DNA of 64,000 bases from Labrenzia sp. OB1 (GTDB lineage Bacteria; Pseudomonadota; Alphaproteobacteria; Rhizobiales; Stappiaceae), in the NCBI RefSeq assembly GCF_001624695.1, contig NZ_JSEP01000010.1, forward strand, positions 144,817-208,816, read 5' to 3'. The position numbers and the translations under genes were made by a program. Each line of letters opens with the position of its first letter. Positions within the stretch are counted from its first letter, which is position 1. A model generated the notes under the pieces. That model worked only from the letters and a program-made list of their open reading frames with translations. It searched no databases and was not told the DNA's origin. Positions 15,294-24,643 of the stretch are shown here, in pieces.

Positions 15294-18200
15294 TCAATAA
15301 CCGTAGGCACGAAGCCGGGCGAGCGATGGGCGCGCTGCCGGCGTTCCGTTCAAGGTCAGTTTTATGCGGCCGCCATTGGGCGCGAAGAAACCGGCCAGCG
15401 CATGGGTGGGTTCGTTCCAGCCTCCGCCAAGGGCGCGCACCTTCTCCTGGGCGGCCTCCTGCCAGTTGCCGTCGCCGGCATCGACGGAGAGCGTGACATT
15501 CGCCCCTGCCGGCAGAAGCCTGTCGAACAGGGCGCGGAAGCCGATATCCCCGTCGATGGCGAAGCGTCTGGTGATGTAGTCGGCCTGGATCTGGATCTGG
15601 CCGCCGACGATCGTCGTTCCCGGCCAGAGCACGGGGGACAGATATTGCGTGCCTTTCAGCACCGCCCGAAGCTTGATCGTCTCCGAGACGTATTCGTCGA
15701 ATTCCAGTGCCTGGCCCGGCGCAAGCGGGATTATCTCGCCATCCGCCCGTTCCAGCTCGTAGCGGAAAACCGTTGCGGCCGATTGCAGCTCCACCGTGCC
15801 GCGCACCAGAAGATCGGTGATCGCCTCGACCGGGCCTTCATAGAGAAGAACGGACTTCTCGGCCGGGTCGAAGCGTGCGGCGATGATGTCGATCTTCAGG
15901 TCGGTTTTCTGGTGCGGTATCCATTCGGTCCGGTTGGAGCCGGAATAAAGCACGCCGTTGGTGTAGGGCTGGGAGGAAACGAGCTGCTGGGTTTCGGGCA
16001 CCACTTCGCCGAGCGTCGCCACCTTCAGGGCGTGGTCGTTGTCATCGCTCATGATGACCACGCAGTATTTTTCCGAAGCACTGGTGAAAACCGGAAAGCG
16101 CCAGCGCGGCCGCAGGATGTCGCCGGGCTGAGCATCCGTCATGGACACGAACACATCGGCCAGCACCTCGTTGGTCGGATATCCGTTCAATGTCCTGGCA
16201 AGCTGGCAATGAAGACCATTGGCCGGATCGCCGACGGCGGCGACTTCGACGTCGAAACCCAGATTGAAGCAATTGAACGGGGGGACGAAGGTCCAGGCGA
16301 GCGGGTCGGCATTCATGCCGCCCTCGCGGCCCGATCCATTGCCGGCCGTTTCGCCTCGAACGGTGGTCGCATTGGTAACCCGCGTCACATTGGTCACGTT
16401 GATGATGGTGGGCGGCGGTGCGGCGCGCGTCACGAGAACCACCTGCCGCATCGTTTCCACGGTGATTTCACCGGCACCGGCAAAGGACGCCTCCGCAAAA
16501 CCGCCTGCCATGCCTTTGGCCGAAACAAGCTGGCTGCCGGTTGGCGTGCGCGCCGGGATCGTGAAGGTGCCGCTGATCTGTCCGGCCGCATCGGCCGGGG
16601 CTGCGTCTTCCGGGGTTACATCGCGCCCGGCGAAGGTGAGTTTTTCCAGTTCCTCATTGGGAGCAAAGCCCTCGATGATGAAGTCCACCTCGATCTGCCG
16701 CAGAAACTCCGCCTCTCGCGTTGACTGGCTGACCTCCTCCGTGATGGTCGAGCGGCCGGGAGACTGTCCGGGTGCGGCGCTGAATTCGCGGGTGACGGGC
16801 GACGTCCATTGGGTTTCTGTTTCCGTCCAGAAGTCGGCATTCGGATTGAGTAGCAGCGCGCCCGGCATGGGATTGAAATTGGCGTAAGGGTTGACCTTCA
16901 TCTGGCCGGTCGCCAGCGGCTGGGACAAAACCACTTCCTCGGTATAGTCGAGGATCTCGAAGCCGCCGACGGTTCGCACGAACTGCTCATAGACCGGCAG
17001 TTGCAGAACGCCCTGATTGGTGGCGGCGGACTGAACTTCGCCATCGTCCCGGTAAAAGTCGTTCAGGAAGTTGTCGGTGAAGATCCCGTCGGCCGCTACC
17101 GCCGCGCTGTCCGGAACGGAGAGTTCCATTACCGTGCGATTGAGCTGTTCAACGGCCCTTAAAACGAGATCGAAATAGGCGCGGATCTCCTTGTAGGTCG
17201 CGACTTTGGTGCCGCTGTTGACGATGGCGGGAGCGCCGTCCCAGGTATTGTGGATCTCGGCAACCTCAAGATGGCCTTGCGGAGGGCGTGGCGGCAATGC
17301 GCCTTTTCGTGCCGCCACGCCCTTGATGATCTCGGGTGTGCCGTTGATGTTGAAACAGATCAGATCCTTTCGCGGGATCTTGGAATTGTAGGTGACCAGC
17401 GTCGTCTCGCCGGTCACGCCTCCGGAGACCGTGACGGTCGTATTGTCGAACGCATCCGGCGCCACCTGCTCGAAATAGAGATAGGTGACCACATAGGTGC
17501 TGCCCGAAGCCGGCTCATCGCCTTCCGGCGCCCAGGAGATTTCGTCGCCGTTCAGGAGATAGGTGGACGGGTCGAAGGTCACCGCGCTCTGGGTGACGCT
17601 CTCGATGCGGACGATCGATCCGTTTTGCAGCGTGTCCAGGCCGTTGGGGACAGGCCCACGCGAGACGTTCTCCGAAACCCGCTTCGTGACAACGGCTGTG
17701 ACGACCGTATCGATGGGAGGCCGGGCCACGGTCAGGATCGCGGTGCCCGATCCGCCGTCGTTGAAGGCGATGGCCTCGGCCGGTACCAGTTCCAGATCGG
17801 GATCCTCGGGCTGGAAAATCGTGTAGGCTTCCGTGCGCGTTCTGCGCCAGCCTTCGATATTGGCTTCACCGGCCGCGATGGACAGGATCTGGTTTCCGGT
17901 ACCGTCCGGGCCGAGGGCCGCGACATCGCAGCCGGAGACGATGTAGGGGCCGCGCGCCCGGTCATAGAGGGCAATCGTTCCCAGAATGCCATCGAGCGCC
18001 GGCGGCGGTGTCTGATCGACCACGGTGCCGTCGCGCACCTGGTAGACCTGGATGAACGCGCCATCGCCGCCAAGGTGGAGCAAGGCCCATTCCAGGGTTT
18101 CGTTGGTGCGGTAGGCACCGGGTTCGCCTTCCGCATAGCTGCCGGGATAAAGTCCGGCGAGTGAAGGGTCTTCCTCGTGGCCGGCATGAGAGACAACCCG

Positions 18201-18572
18201 GCGCACGCCCACGATCACGTCGCCGGCGACAGGAACCGCATCGAAGCTTGTCGCCGAAACCGACAGCACATGCCCGTCCACGTAGAGCTGTCCTTCCTGC
18301 AGGATGATGCTGGCCGTGACCGGTGCAGCCTCGGGATCGTCCGCATCGATGTCGAAGACGATCTTGATCTCCGCGCCGCTGACCCTGTTGCCGTTCGCGG
18401 CCACCAGATTGCCGATCGCCTGGGAGCGCCTGCGGGCAAGTCCCTGCAACTCGTTCAGCTCCGCGCCCTGGATAAACCGGCCTTCAGCGAAGAGCAGGGC
18501 GGTGCGTTCGGGAGGCGCGGAGGGAGTGCGGTCGTAAACGGCCGGAAGCCCGGATGTGTGTTCGTGTGCCAT
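15294..18572 (-). CDS. DUF4815 phage tail-appendage protein
   Basis: 1092 residues, the largest gene of the locus. The N-terminus (AVYDRTPSAPPER...LLFAEGRFIQGAELNELQG) is characteristic of DUF4815, found in contractile-tail phages and prophages. The rest is beta-rich with several IRIE, VTYLYFEQ and YELERADGEIIPL segments. Position between gpI and the fibre suggests it connects baseplate and fibre or is itself an adhesin (inference). It abuts the gpI gene with no spacer. The long intact frame suggests the gene is under selection. Confidence 0.8.
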   Translation of the reverse strand: MAHEHTSGLPAVYDRTPSAPPERTALLFAEGRFIQGAELNELQGLARRRSQAIGNLVAANGNRVSGAEIKIVFDIDADDPEAAPVTASIILQEGQLYVDGHVLSVSATSFDAVPVAGDVIVGVRRVVSHAGHEEDPSLAGLYPGSYAEGEPGAYRTNETLEWALLHLGGDGAFIQVYQVRDGTVVDQTPPPALDGILGTIALYDRARGPYIVSGCDVAALGPDGTGNQILSIAAGEANIEGWRRTRTEAYTIFQPEDPDLELVPAEAIAFNDGGSGTAILTVARPPIDTVVTAVVTKRVSENVSRGPVPNGLDTLQNGSIVRIESVTQSAVTFDPSTYLLNGDEISWAPEGDEPASGSTYVVTYLYFEQVAPDAFDNTTVTVSGGVTGETTLVTYNSKIPRKDLICFNINGTPEIIKGVAARKGALPPRPPQGHLEVAEIHNTWDGAPAIVNSGTKVATYKEIRAYFDLVLRAVEQLNRTVMELSVPDSAAVAADGIFTDNFLNDFYRDDGEVQSAATNQGVLQLPVYEQFVRTVGGFEILDYTEEVVLSQPLATGQMKVNPYANFNPMPGALLLNPNADFWTETETQWTSPVTREFSAAPGQSPGRSTITEEVSQSTREAEFLRQIEVDFIIEGFAPNEELEKLTFAGRDVTPEDAAPADAAGQISGTFTIPARTPTGSQLVSAKGMAGGFAEASFAGAGEITVETMRQVVLVTRAAPPPTIINVTNVTRVTNATTVRGETAGNGSGREGGMNADPLAWTFVPPFNCFNLGFDVEVAAVGDPANGLHCQLARTLNGYPTNEVLADVFVSMTDAQPGDILRPRWRFPVFTSASEKYCVVIMSDDNDHALKVATLGEVVPETQQLVSSQPYTNGVLYSGSNRTEWIPHQKTDLKIDIIAARFDPAEKSVLLYEGPVEAITDLLVRGTVELQSAATVFRYELERADGEIIPLAPGQALEFDEYVSETIKLRAVLKGTQYLSPVLWPGTTIVGGQIQIQADYITRRFAIDGDIGFRALFDRLLPAGANVTLSVDAGDGNWQEAAQEKVRALGGGWNEPTHALAGFFAPNGGRIKLTLNGTPAARPSLARLRAYGY

Positions 18573-19676
18573 TCAAAACCTCATCAGGAACTGGAGATGC
18601 TCGCGAATGCTTTCGCCGAAGGAGATGGAGACAGGCTTGGTGGCGAGTTCCATGCCGCCCGTCAGACCGGCCGGATCCAGCCAGAGACGGCCGGGCCGTG
18701 CGGGATCGGTGACAGCGGCGTTGAAGAGGACCGAGACGGACGCGGCCTCGCTGCCCGAGCCGTCGCCGAAGTCTGTCCGGGCGAACAGGTAGATGCCGAT
18801 CGGGTTGTCGAGGCCGGGTGCCAGATGGCCGGATCCGAAGGGATAGCCGGCAAGCCCCTGTTCGACACCGTGACAGACGGCCTTGCGATAGCCGATGGTC
18901 GCGTCGGCGGCATCCGCGAAGCGCAGCCAGACCGGCATCTCCTCAAGGCTGGTTGCCAGTGCCACGCGCCGGGCCCGCTCAAGATCGTCCGACCATTTGA
19001 ACCCTGCCGTCTGCCAGGGAAAATCCATGTCGGCCCATTTCGGGCTGTCGATTTCGGGGATCCAGATGTCGAGCGCCGTCAGATCCGTTTCGCTGAACGT
19101 GTGCTCAAAGGACATGCTGCGACCGAAAGACCATTTCGGTCCCGCGCCGTCGATGCGCACACCGCTGTCGTCCGACAGCAAGGCACCGCTGAGACGCGCC
19201 CAGCCGGTTTCGGCCGCCGGTACATCGTAGCCATGCACCCCGCGCCGGAAGGTGGACCGCTCCGGAATGCTCAGATTGACGATGCCGGCGAGCTTCCCCA
19301 GATCTTCTTTCCGGTCGCGAACCCGGTCCAGATCGATCTGGAATTCCGCCCAGGCGCGCCGGCGGGCGGGCGGGTCGCTCAGCGTTCCCTGATAGCCGAG
19401 CATGGCAAGGCCCTGCGCCACGGCCGCGTGCGTGCCCCGGACGCGGGACCAGGGAAGACCGAGCGCCAGAATGTCGGCATAGTTGGCAAGGTAAGGCGAC
19501 AGGACGGCGAGCCCGTATTCGTCAACCAGAAAGGGCCGCAGATCTGAAGGTTGACGGACATGTTTCCAGCCCTGGATCTGCTCCACGCCCGGAAGAAGGT
19601 CGGGCATCAGATCGAGCGCGGCCGCGAGTGCCCGTTGGGCGGGGCTGGAATTGGAGGGAAGAAGCTCGGCGCTCAC
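18573..19676 (-). CDS. Phage tail protein I (baseplate, gpI)
   Basis: 367 residues. The N-terminal part (LLPSNSSPAQRALAAALDL, LRPFLVDEYGL and PWSRVRGTHAAVAQGL) fits the P2 gpI family of baseplate proteins, which attach fibres to the baseplate. It is longer than P2 gpI (about 176 residues); the C-terminal extension is of unknown role and may dock DUF4815. It overlaps gpJ by 4 nt. Confidence 0.85.
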   Translation of the reverse strand: MSAELLPSNSSPAQRALAAALDLMPDLLPGVEQIQGWKHVRQPSDLRPFLVDEYGLAVLSPYLANYADILALGLPWSRVRGTHAAVAQGLAMLGYQGTLSDPPARRRAWAEFQIDLDRVRDRKEDLGKLAGIVNLSIPERSTFRRGVHGYDVPAAETGWARLSGALLSDDSGVRIDGAGPKWSFGRSMSFEHTFSETDLTALDIWIPEIDSPKWADMDFPWQTAGFKWSDDLERARRVALATSLEEMPVWLRFADAADATIGYRKAVCHGVEQGLAGYPFGSGHLAPGLDNPIGIYLFARTDFGDGSGSEAASVSVLFNAAVTDPARPGRLWLDPAGLTGGMELATKPVSISFGESIREHLQFLMRF

Positions 19677-20524
19677 CGGTCACGGCCTCCGTCAAGAATA
19701 GTGACTGCCCCGATTGCGATCGCTTCGTTCGGACCGGCCGGCACGTCCGCGAGCGGTTCCTCGACGCGGACATTGGTGATGCCAGCGATCATCGCGGACT
19801 TGGTGATCCAGGCTTTGGTGAGGTCCAGGCCCAGCAATCCGTCTTCACCGTCCCTGGCTGCAACGATCAGGTCCTTCAGGGTTTGGGAAAGCGAAGCGGG
19901 CGCATCGGGTGCAAGTGTCACGGTCAGGCTAAGGTCAACGATCTGACGGACGGCGGACGTCACCTCAAAGCGGTCGGAAACCAGCCGGACATCCGGGGCT
20001 TCAAGAGCGGTTTTAACGGCCGCCAGCAAAGTGGCGTCGGCATCGCCGCCGATATCGGTGGAAAGCACCGCGATCCTGACGGTCGGATCCCGGCCTTCGG
20101 TCCACACACCGAGATCGCGGACGCGCAGATCCGCACCCATGGCGATGCTCTTGAACCGTTCCGCGGTTCCCCCGACTGAGCCGCCGATCGTGGCAAGCTG
20201 GATGCGCTGGCGGAGCCTTGCATCCGTTTCGCCGGCAAGGCGCGTCAACCCGTAGAAGCTTGCCAGGTGATTGAGGTCGGCTCCGGTCGAGAACTTCAGG
20301 ATCTGATTGCGCGCCGCCTCGTTGACATAGGAAACGAACAGCATGGCGTAAAAGGCGGTGAGCTGAATCTGGATCACCACCGGGTCGCTGGCGAGATCCG
20401 CGTCCCACAAGATACCGGCTTCAGCCGCTTCCTCGGAAAACCGGGCGGTGAGCCTGGCCAGCCATTCGTCAAAGTCGATCGGCTTCAGGACTTCCGGATC
20501 GGGGAGGGCGTCAAGATCGATCAT
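19673..20524 (-). CDS. Baseplate assembly protein J (gpJ)
   Basis: 283 residues. Segments typical of gpJ/T4 gp6 wedge proteins are seen: LTARFSEEAAEAGILWD, FYAMLFVSYVNEAARNQILKF, TGADLNHLASFYGLTRL and TDARLRQRIQLA. gpJ forms the baseplate wedge ring. It overlaps W and I by 4 nt each, so translation of the set is coupled. Confidence 0.92.
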   Translation of the reverse strand: MIDLDALPDPEVLKPIDFDEWLARLTARFSEEAAEAGILWDADLASDPVVIQIQLTAFYAMLFVSYVNEAARNQILKFSTGADLNHLASFYGLTRLAGETDARLRQRIQLATIGGSVGGTAERFKSIAMGADLRVRDLGVWTEGRDPTVRIAVLSTDIGGDADATLLAAVKTALEAPDVRLVSDRFEVTSAVRQIVDLSLTVTLAPDAPASLSQTLKDLIVAARDGEDGLLGLDLTKAWITKSAMIAGITNVRVEEPLADVPAGPNEAIAIGAVTILDGGRDR

Positions 20525-20925
20525 GCCGCCTCCCTGTAAAGCGCCAGCGGCGCCGACACGGCCGCCTCGATATCTGCCTTGTCCTCATAGTTGCCGAACC
20601 GGCCTTCCGGGTAATAGGTGCCGGCATGGCGGACACCGAGCCCGCCTTTGCGGGTCAGGCGCACAAGCTGCATGGAATGGATGCGGTATTCCGGTTCATG
20701 TTTGTGCGCGGCCGAAATCAGCGCGTCATAAAGACGGAGGGCAATGTCCGGTGTGACGTCTTCCGCCAGCAGGCCAAAGTGGTCGGAGCCGAAATCCAGC
20801 GCCATGACGCGGACATCGAGGCGGGTGGTCCAGATGATCTGCAGGCTCTGGGCAACATGCGCCCAGCCGGTCAGCGGCTTGAACGTCTCGAAATGGACGC
20901 CGGTTCTGTAGCGCAGGGCTTTCAT
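20521..20925 (-). CDS. Baseplate wedge protein W (gp25-like)
   Basis: 134 residues. The LTGWAHVAQSLQIIWTTRLD segment near the N-terminus and the EPEYRIHSMQLVRL segment correspond to the gp25/gpW lysozyme-like wedge family. It starts sheath assembly in related systems. Placed between V and J as in P2. Confidence 0.85.
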   Translation of the reverse strand: MKALRYRTGVHFETFKPLTGWAHVAQSLQIIWTTRLDVRVMALDFGSDHFGLLAEDVTPDIALRLYDALISAAHKHEPEYRIHSMQLVRLTRKGGLGVRHAGTYYPEGRFGNYEDKADIEAAVSAPLALYREAA

Positions 20926-21494
20926 CAGGTGATCGCCCTCACGGTGTTGGAGCCTTCGATGATCGGCCAGAGGCCTTTTGAGGATCCGGTTTTTACATCG
21001 ACCCGGTCGCCGACACGGGCGACCCGCTTGCCGTCTTCGCCGCCAAGGTGAACGTCCTGGCTCTCGACCACGACCTTGGCGGATTTCACCAGCGCGTCGT
21101 CACCGCGCAGTTCCAGCCGGGTGCCGCCGAAGGTGACGACGACCTCGCTGGCCTTGTCGGAAGGGGAACCATTGTCGTCGTCGAAGCTGCCGGCAACGGC
21201 AATGCTTGCCGTGCCGATCGTGCCGGACGGGCTGAAGAGGATCATCTGTTCATTGTCAGCCGGGACGGCGTGAAGTTTCAGGCGGCCGACACCGGGCGCG
21301 GCCCATCCGACAGGAGGGGAGAGCAGGGGCTTTCCGTCGCTGTCGGCACCAAGGTCGAGCCGCACAGTGCGCGCTTCCATATCCTGGCTGCCAGGATGCA
21401 CCTTGCCGCGCAGAACCTGCCGGGCAAGACGGCCTTCGGCCCGCCTCAACAGCCGGCGCAAGGTTCTCAGTTCCTGGGCGGCCAGATCGCTCAT
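20925..21494 (-). CDS. Baseplate assembly protein V (spike, gpV family)
   Basis: 189 residues from ATG 21494 (MSDLAAQELR); the longer open frame upstream is a shadow. An N-terminal helix is followed by an OB-like beta segment (RTVRLDLGADSDGKPLLSPPVGWAAPG) and a C-terminal beta-helix-like stretch (KSAKVVVESQDVHLGG). gpV-type proteins form the membrane-piercing spike at the tail tip. Overlaps W by 1 nt and gp37 by 4 nt. Confidence 0.87.
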   Translation of the reverse strand: MSDLAAQELRTLRRLLRRAEGRLARQVLRGKVHPGSQDMEARTVRLDLGADSDGKPLLSPPVGWAAPGVGRLKLHAVPADNEQMILFSPSGTIGTASIAVAGSFDDDNGSPSDKASEVVVTFGGTRLELRGDDALVKSAKVVVESQDVHLGGEDGKRVARVGDRVDVKTGSSKGLWPIIEGSNTVRAIT

Positions 21495-22129
21495 GAGCGG
21501 TCTTCCTCGATCATGGCGGCGATCTCGGGCGGGATGCCCGCATCGTCCGGGAATTTGAGACCGGGACCGCGCTCCTCGTCCGGGACGGTGAATGCGGGGG
21601 TGGCGCCTGCAAGGAAGTCGGGACCGAGGCCGACAAGCTCCTGTGTCCAGGTCACGGCGTAATAGGCGGTTCCCTTCTGGTAGGCGGTCGCGGTGAACAT
21701 TGGACGGAAGACGGGCGCCGGATCGCTTTCCGGCAGGCCGATATTCGCCAGGCCCCAGTCCGCCAGATCGGGATCGTTGAGGATGGCGAGCAGCCGGGTT
21801 CCGATCGCATGGGCGACCCGTTCTCTGGGAAAGCGCCGGCCGCGTTGCCGGTCCGCCAGATCCTCCACCACGACATAGGCGGCGAATTCGACCGGCAGGC
21901 AATAGTGACCGGCGGTCTGGCGCATGGCGCGGATCTGTGTCCAGCCGAGCGCGATGCCGGGTGATTTCACAAGGTCCCGGCTGACCACGTCGTAGATGTC
22001 CAGCTTTCCGGGATGGGATCTGACGGCAACGCCCTGGAGCTGTTCTTCCAGCACGGATGAAATCGCCAGGGCCGCCAGGGAAACCGGATCGGCTTCGATG
22101 AGGTTGAGAATATGGACGGGCTCGATCAC
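21491..22129 (-). CDS. Mu gp37-like protein (DUF1834-type)
   Basis: 212 residues. The start is a GTG at 22129 that overlaps the upstream stop as GTGA and has GGAGG 6 nt before it; the frame is open farther upstream but that is a shadow. Segments such as ILNLIEADPVSLAALAISSV and VRSHPGKLDIYDVV fit the Mu gp37 family that sits between head-completion and sheath genes in Mu-like phages. Its role is probably at the head-tail interface. The family assignment is from order and general pattern. Confidence 0.6.
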   Translation of the reverse strand: MIEPVHILNLIEADPVSLAALAISSVLEEQLQGVAVRSHPGKLDIYDVVSRDLVKSPGIALGWTQIRAMRQTAGHYCLPVEFAAYVVVEDLADRQRGRRFPRERVAHAIGTRLLAILNDPDLADWGLANIGLPESDPAPVFRPMFTATAYQKGTAYYAVTWTQELVGLGPDFLAGATPAFTVPDEERGPGLKFPDDAGIPPEIAAMIEEDRS

Positions 22130-22608
22130 TTCAGACCTCCAAGGCCAAGGAAGTCGGTGACGAGATCCTCGATCTCCGCCTCGTTCCCGGTCGAAAGGCC
22201 GACAAATGGTCGGGCGGGAATGGTGACGCGCTTGGCGAAGACGGGTTGACCGCCGATCTGGAAGGCCAGGGCCTTGGCGTCCTTGGGTTCGATCACCGCG
22301 CCATATTGATGGACATGTGCGAACTCCCAGGCAGCGCCCCATTCGGCGTCCGTTGCGGAGGATCTCGAAGCGACACTGTCGAGCAGGTTGCGGCCGGTCT
22401 GGCGCAAGATGCTGGTGCCTTCATGATTGTCCGCCCAGGGCGTTCCGTCCGGAGCGGTCTTTTCGCTTTCGATCCGCCGGCGGGTCTGGCTTTCGCCAAG
22501 AGCGGCGATCGCATCCATCATTGAAGCGGGTTCAAATTCGAGAAGCGGCCGCAAACGAACCAGGGCCTCCTCCAGATCGGAGCTGTCGAGCTGGATTGAA
22601 ACGCTCAT
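22126..22608 (-). CDS. Phage virion morphogenesis protein (Mu G / P2 S family)
   Basis: 160 residues. An LGESQTRRRIESEKTAPDG segment followed by PWADNHEGTSILRQTGRNLLDSV and a HVHQYGAVI segment is the hallmark of the virion morphogenesis family (Mu gpG, P2 gpS), which complete or terminate the tail. Start overlaps the gp36 stop by 1 nt and stop overlaps gp37. Its retention beside tail genes fits tail completion rather than head assembly. Confidence 0.88.
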   Translation of the reverse strand: MSVSIQLDSSDLEEALVRLRPLLEFEPASMMDAIAALGESQTRRRIESEKTAPDGTPWADNHEGTSILRQTGRNLLDSVASRSSATDAEWGAAWEFAHVHQYGAVIEPKDAKALAFQIGGQPVFAKRVTIPARPFVGLSTGNEAEIEDLVTDFLGLGGLK

Positions 22609-23072
22609 TAAAGCCCCCGTAAACGGTTCCGGGTGAAGACGCGATCCGGGACGTCGATCAGAACCTCGTTCGGAGAAGTGAGATCTTCGTCGTCACCGGA
22701 AGAGGGGCCGCCACCGGACGTTTCGAACGACAGGCCGCCCTTGCCCTGGGCGATGGCTTCCAGGCGCTTGATCGCGGCGTCGTAGCGTTCCTTTATCTGG
22801 TCGTTGGAGCGCGAAAAGGACAACGCGATCCGGTAAAGGCCGATATCGATGGCGTAGACCTTGAGGATGTCCAGACTGTCGGCGTCGAGGCGCTCAAGAT
22901 CGCCGCTGCCATAACGCGCTTTGAGAATGGCGCGGATCTCGGTACTGGCGTCGCCAAGCGCCGAGGCCACCCGGCCGGCATCGAGCGAGCCGTCCGTCTC
23001 ATCGCCGGCAAGCAGGATGAGTTCGTCGGGAAAGCGGTTCTCGATATCGGACTGGGAGGCGTAGGCGGGCAT
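22608..23072 (-). CDS. Mu gp36-like protein (DUF1320)
   Basis: 154 residues. The N-terminal YASQSDIENRFPDELILLAG and the YAIDIGLYRIALSF...IKERYDAAIKRLEAIAQGKG segments are typical of DUF1320 (Mu gp36), a head-tail connector-type protein. It is the first intact structural gene after the apparent deletion at 23.1-23.2 kb. Confidence 0.88.
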   Translation of the reverse strand: MPAYASQSDIENRFPDELILLAGDETDGSLDAGRVASALGDASTEIRAILKARYGSGDLERLDADSLDILKVYAIDIGLYRIALSFSRSNDQIKERYDAAIKRLEAIAQGKGGLSFETSGGGPSSGDDEDLTSPNEVLIDVPDRVFTRNRLRGL

Positions 23073-23091
23073 GGCGTCCTCGAAACTGTGA

Positions 23092-23234
23092 TCAGTCGAA
23101 GGAACCGGCGACGGCCTGGTTGCGCTTCAACTGGTCGAACTCTGTCTGGGTCAGGGTGATCTCGTCACCCGAGGCGGCTTCCAGCCGGAAAACATGTCGA
23201 TGGTGAAGTCGTCGCGTGGGGTTTTTCTACTCAT
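23092..23234 (-). pseudogene. Fused gene fragments at a probable head-module deletion
   Basis: An ATG at 23234 overlaps the ParB-like stop and begins MSRKTPRDDFTIDMFSGW, then ends early in this frame. In another phase the same DNA reads LEAASGDEITLTQTEFDQL...GSFD and stops at 23092, just before gp36, like the C-terminal end of a Mu gp35-type protein. The two pieces look like the start of a gene after parB and the end of a gene before gp36, joined by a deletion that removed terminase, portal, protease and capsid genes. This interpretation is inferred. Confidence 0.45.
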
Positions 23235-24066
23235 CGAGCCAGCCCTCCCGCCTGACCAGCTCGACGATTTCCCTGCGGTGAAGCTTGAAGACGACCATGC
23301 GGCCGGCCCTTGGGAGTTTGCTGAGGTTGTCGCAGGCGGATCGCAGCACGCGGTCGGTGGCGGTTTCCGGGTCGCGGCCATCGAGTATCAGCAAGGCGTC
23401 TGCGATGGTCCTGGCTTTGGGGAGTTCGCCCAGGATGAGGTCCAGGACCTTCGCCTGGACTTCGGCGTCGATGTCAGCAAGGGCTTTCAGGTCAGATTGT
23501 TTTTCGGCGAAGGGCGTACCCTTCAGGCGTTCGCGGGTTTCCGGGGAAAGGCCATTGAAGATGGCGACCGCTATTTGAATAGAACGAGGTGTGAGCCCGG
23601 TTGTTTCTGCGGCATTCTGGCAGAACGAAAAAACTTCGTTCTGCCTCTTTTGGCCACCGGTGTGCTGATTTCCGCGTTTGCCGCCGTTCTTGGTTTCGGG
23701 GTGCAAAACCTCATAGATGCGCTTCAATTCGCTCAGGGCTTCGCAGCGTTCCAGCGCGTTGAAGTCCTTGCGTCCAAGGTTCTCCAGAATTTCGTGCAGG
23801 CGGAGTTCATCCGCTGCCTGCTCGACCGATGGCTCCAGAACCCGGACCTCGATCTCACGCCACTTGGCACGCTTAGCTGCTTCCAGCCGATGGGCTCCGG
23901 CAACCAGGGTAAAGCGTTTGCCACTCGTAACGACGTCGATGGGTGTTTTCTGGCCGGTTTCCAAAAACATTCCGGCAAGGCACTCGGCCCAGTCCGGATC
24001 CACGTCCCGAAGCCGTCCGTCGGGAATATCGATCAGGGAAACCTTGATGGAGGAATACGCGCTCAA
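23227..24066 (-). CDS. Phage ParB N-terminal-domain protein
   Basis: 279 residues. I chose the TTG at 24066 (MSAYSSIKVSLIDIPDG), preceded by AGAGG at 6 nt; the frame is open to 24234 but the upstream part has no ParB similarity. The ParB-like core is visible: an IDIPDGRL strand, then VVTSGKRFTLVAGAHRLEAAK (the box with GxxR/H) and the helix following RLHEILENL. It resembles ParB-like proteins in alphaproteobacterial Mu-like phages, where they lie in the early region. C-terminal part (PRAGRMVVFKLHRREIVELV) may bind DNA. Probably regulatory rather than a partition protein. Confidence 0.8.
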   Translation of the reverse strand: MSAYSSIKVSLIDIPDGRLRDVDPDWAECLAGMFLETGQKTPIDVVTSGKRFTLVAGAHRLEAAKRAKWREIEVRVLEPSVEQAADELRLHEILENLGRKDFNALERCEALSELKRIYEVLHPETKNGGKRGNQHTGGQKRQNEVFSFCQNAAETTGLTPRSIQIAVAIFNGLSPETRERLKGTPFAEKQSDLKALADIDAEVQAKVLDLILGELPKARTIADALLILDGRDPETATDRVLRSACDNLSKLPRAGRMVVFKLHRREIVELVRREGWLDE

Positions 24067-24233
24067 ATCGAACCTCTGAATTCTTGAAAAAAAGACCGGG
24101 CGGCCTGAACTCTGCGTTTCAGCAGCTCGGTGGCCGTCTGGGCCGCCCGGCAAGTTGAGGGAGGAGTGGCAAGTCTTGATTGGCTTCGTGGCTCTGCCGG
24201 AGCGCTCTCGCATCCCGGACAAGGGCCAGGGCA

Positions 24234-24545
24234 TCAGGCTGCCTTCTTGTCCGTTGCCGCGTTGCCTTTCTGGCTGGCGCCGTAGTTGTCGTATTTGCTA
24301 GAAAGGATTCGGGCGGTCCTGATGGGGTACCTGTCCGGGAACAGCTCTTCTTTCGGCGTTTCGAGGAACTCGGCTATCGTTTCCTCCGCGATCGAAACAC
24401 GGCGTTTCCAGACATGTGAGAAAGTGCCGGGCGTCCGGCCCTTCGACTCGGCGAGTTTCTTAAGGGTCATGTGCTGGCGGTGCAGTTCGGCGATTATGCT
24501 TTGCTGGTCCCATCCGCCATTGGGGACCTCTTTAGGCTTTGCCAT
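24234..24545 (-). CDS. Ner/Nlp-like winged-helix regulator
   Basis: 103 residues from ATG 24545 (MAKPKEVPNGGW). The segment WDQQSIIAELHRQHMTLKKL followed by AESKGRTPGTFSHVWKR is the lambda-repressor-like HTH of the Mu Ner/Nlp (SfsB) family. Ner turns down early transcription and the repressor in Mu. It is divergent from the repressor gene with an AT-rich control region between, the Mu c-ner layout. Confidence 0.82.
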   Translation of the reverse strand: MAKPKEVPNGGWDQQSIIAELHRQHMTLKKLAESKGRTPGTFSHVWKRRVSIAEETIAEFLETPKEELFPDRYPIRTARILSSKYDNYGASQKGNAATDKKAA

Positions 24546-24643
24546 CGGGGGCCTCGCTGGAGAACGGCTTGTTGCCGCAAGCCGTTTTCTTTGGTGTTGG
24601 TGTGTAACAACTCGGTTCAATGTGTTGTGCCGATAAAATAGGG

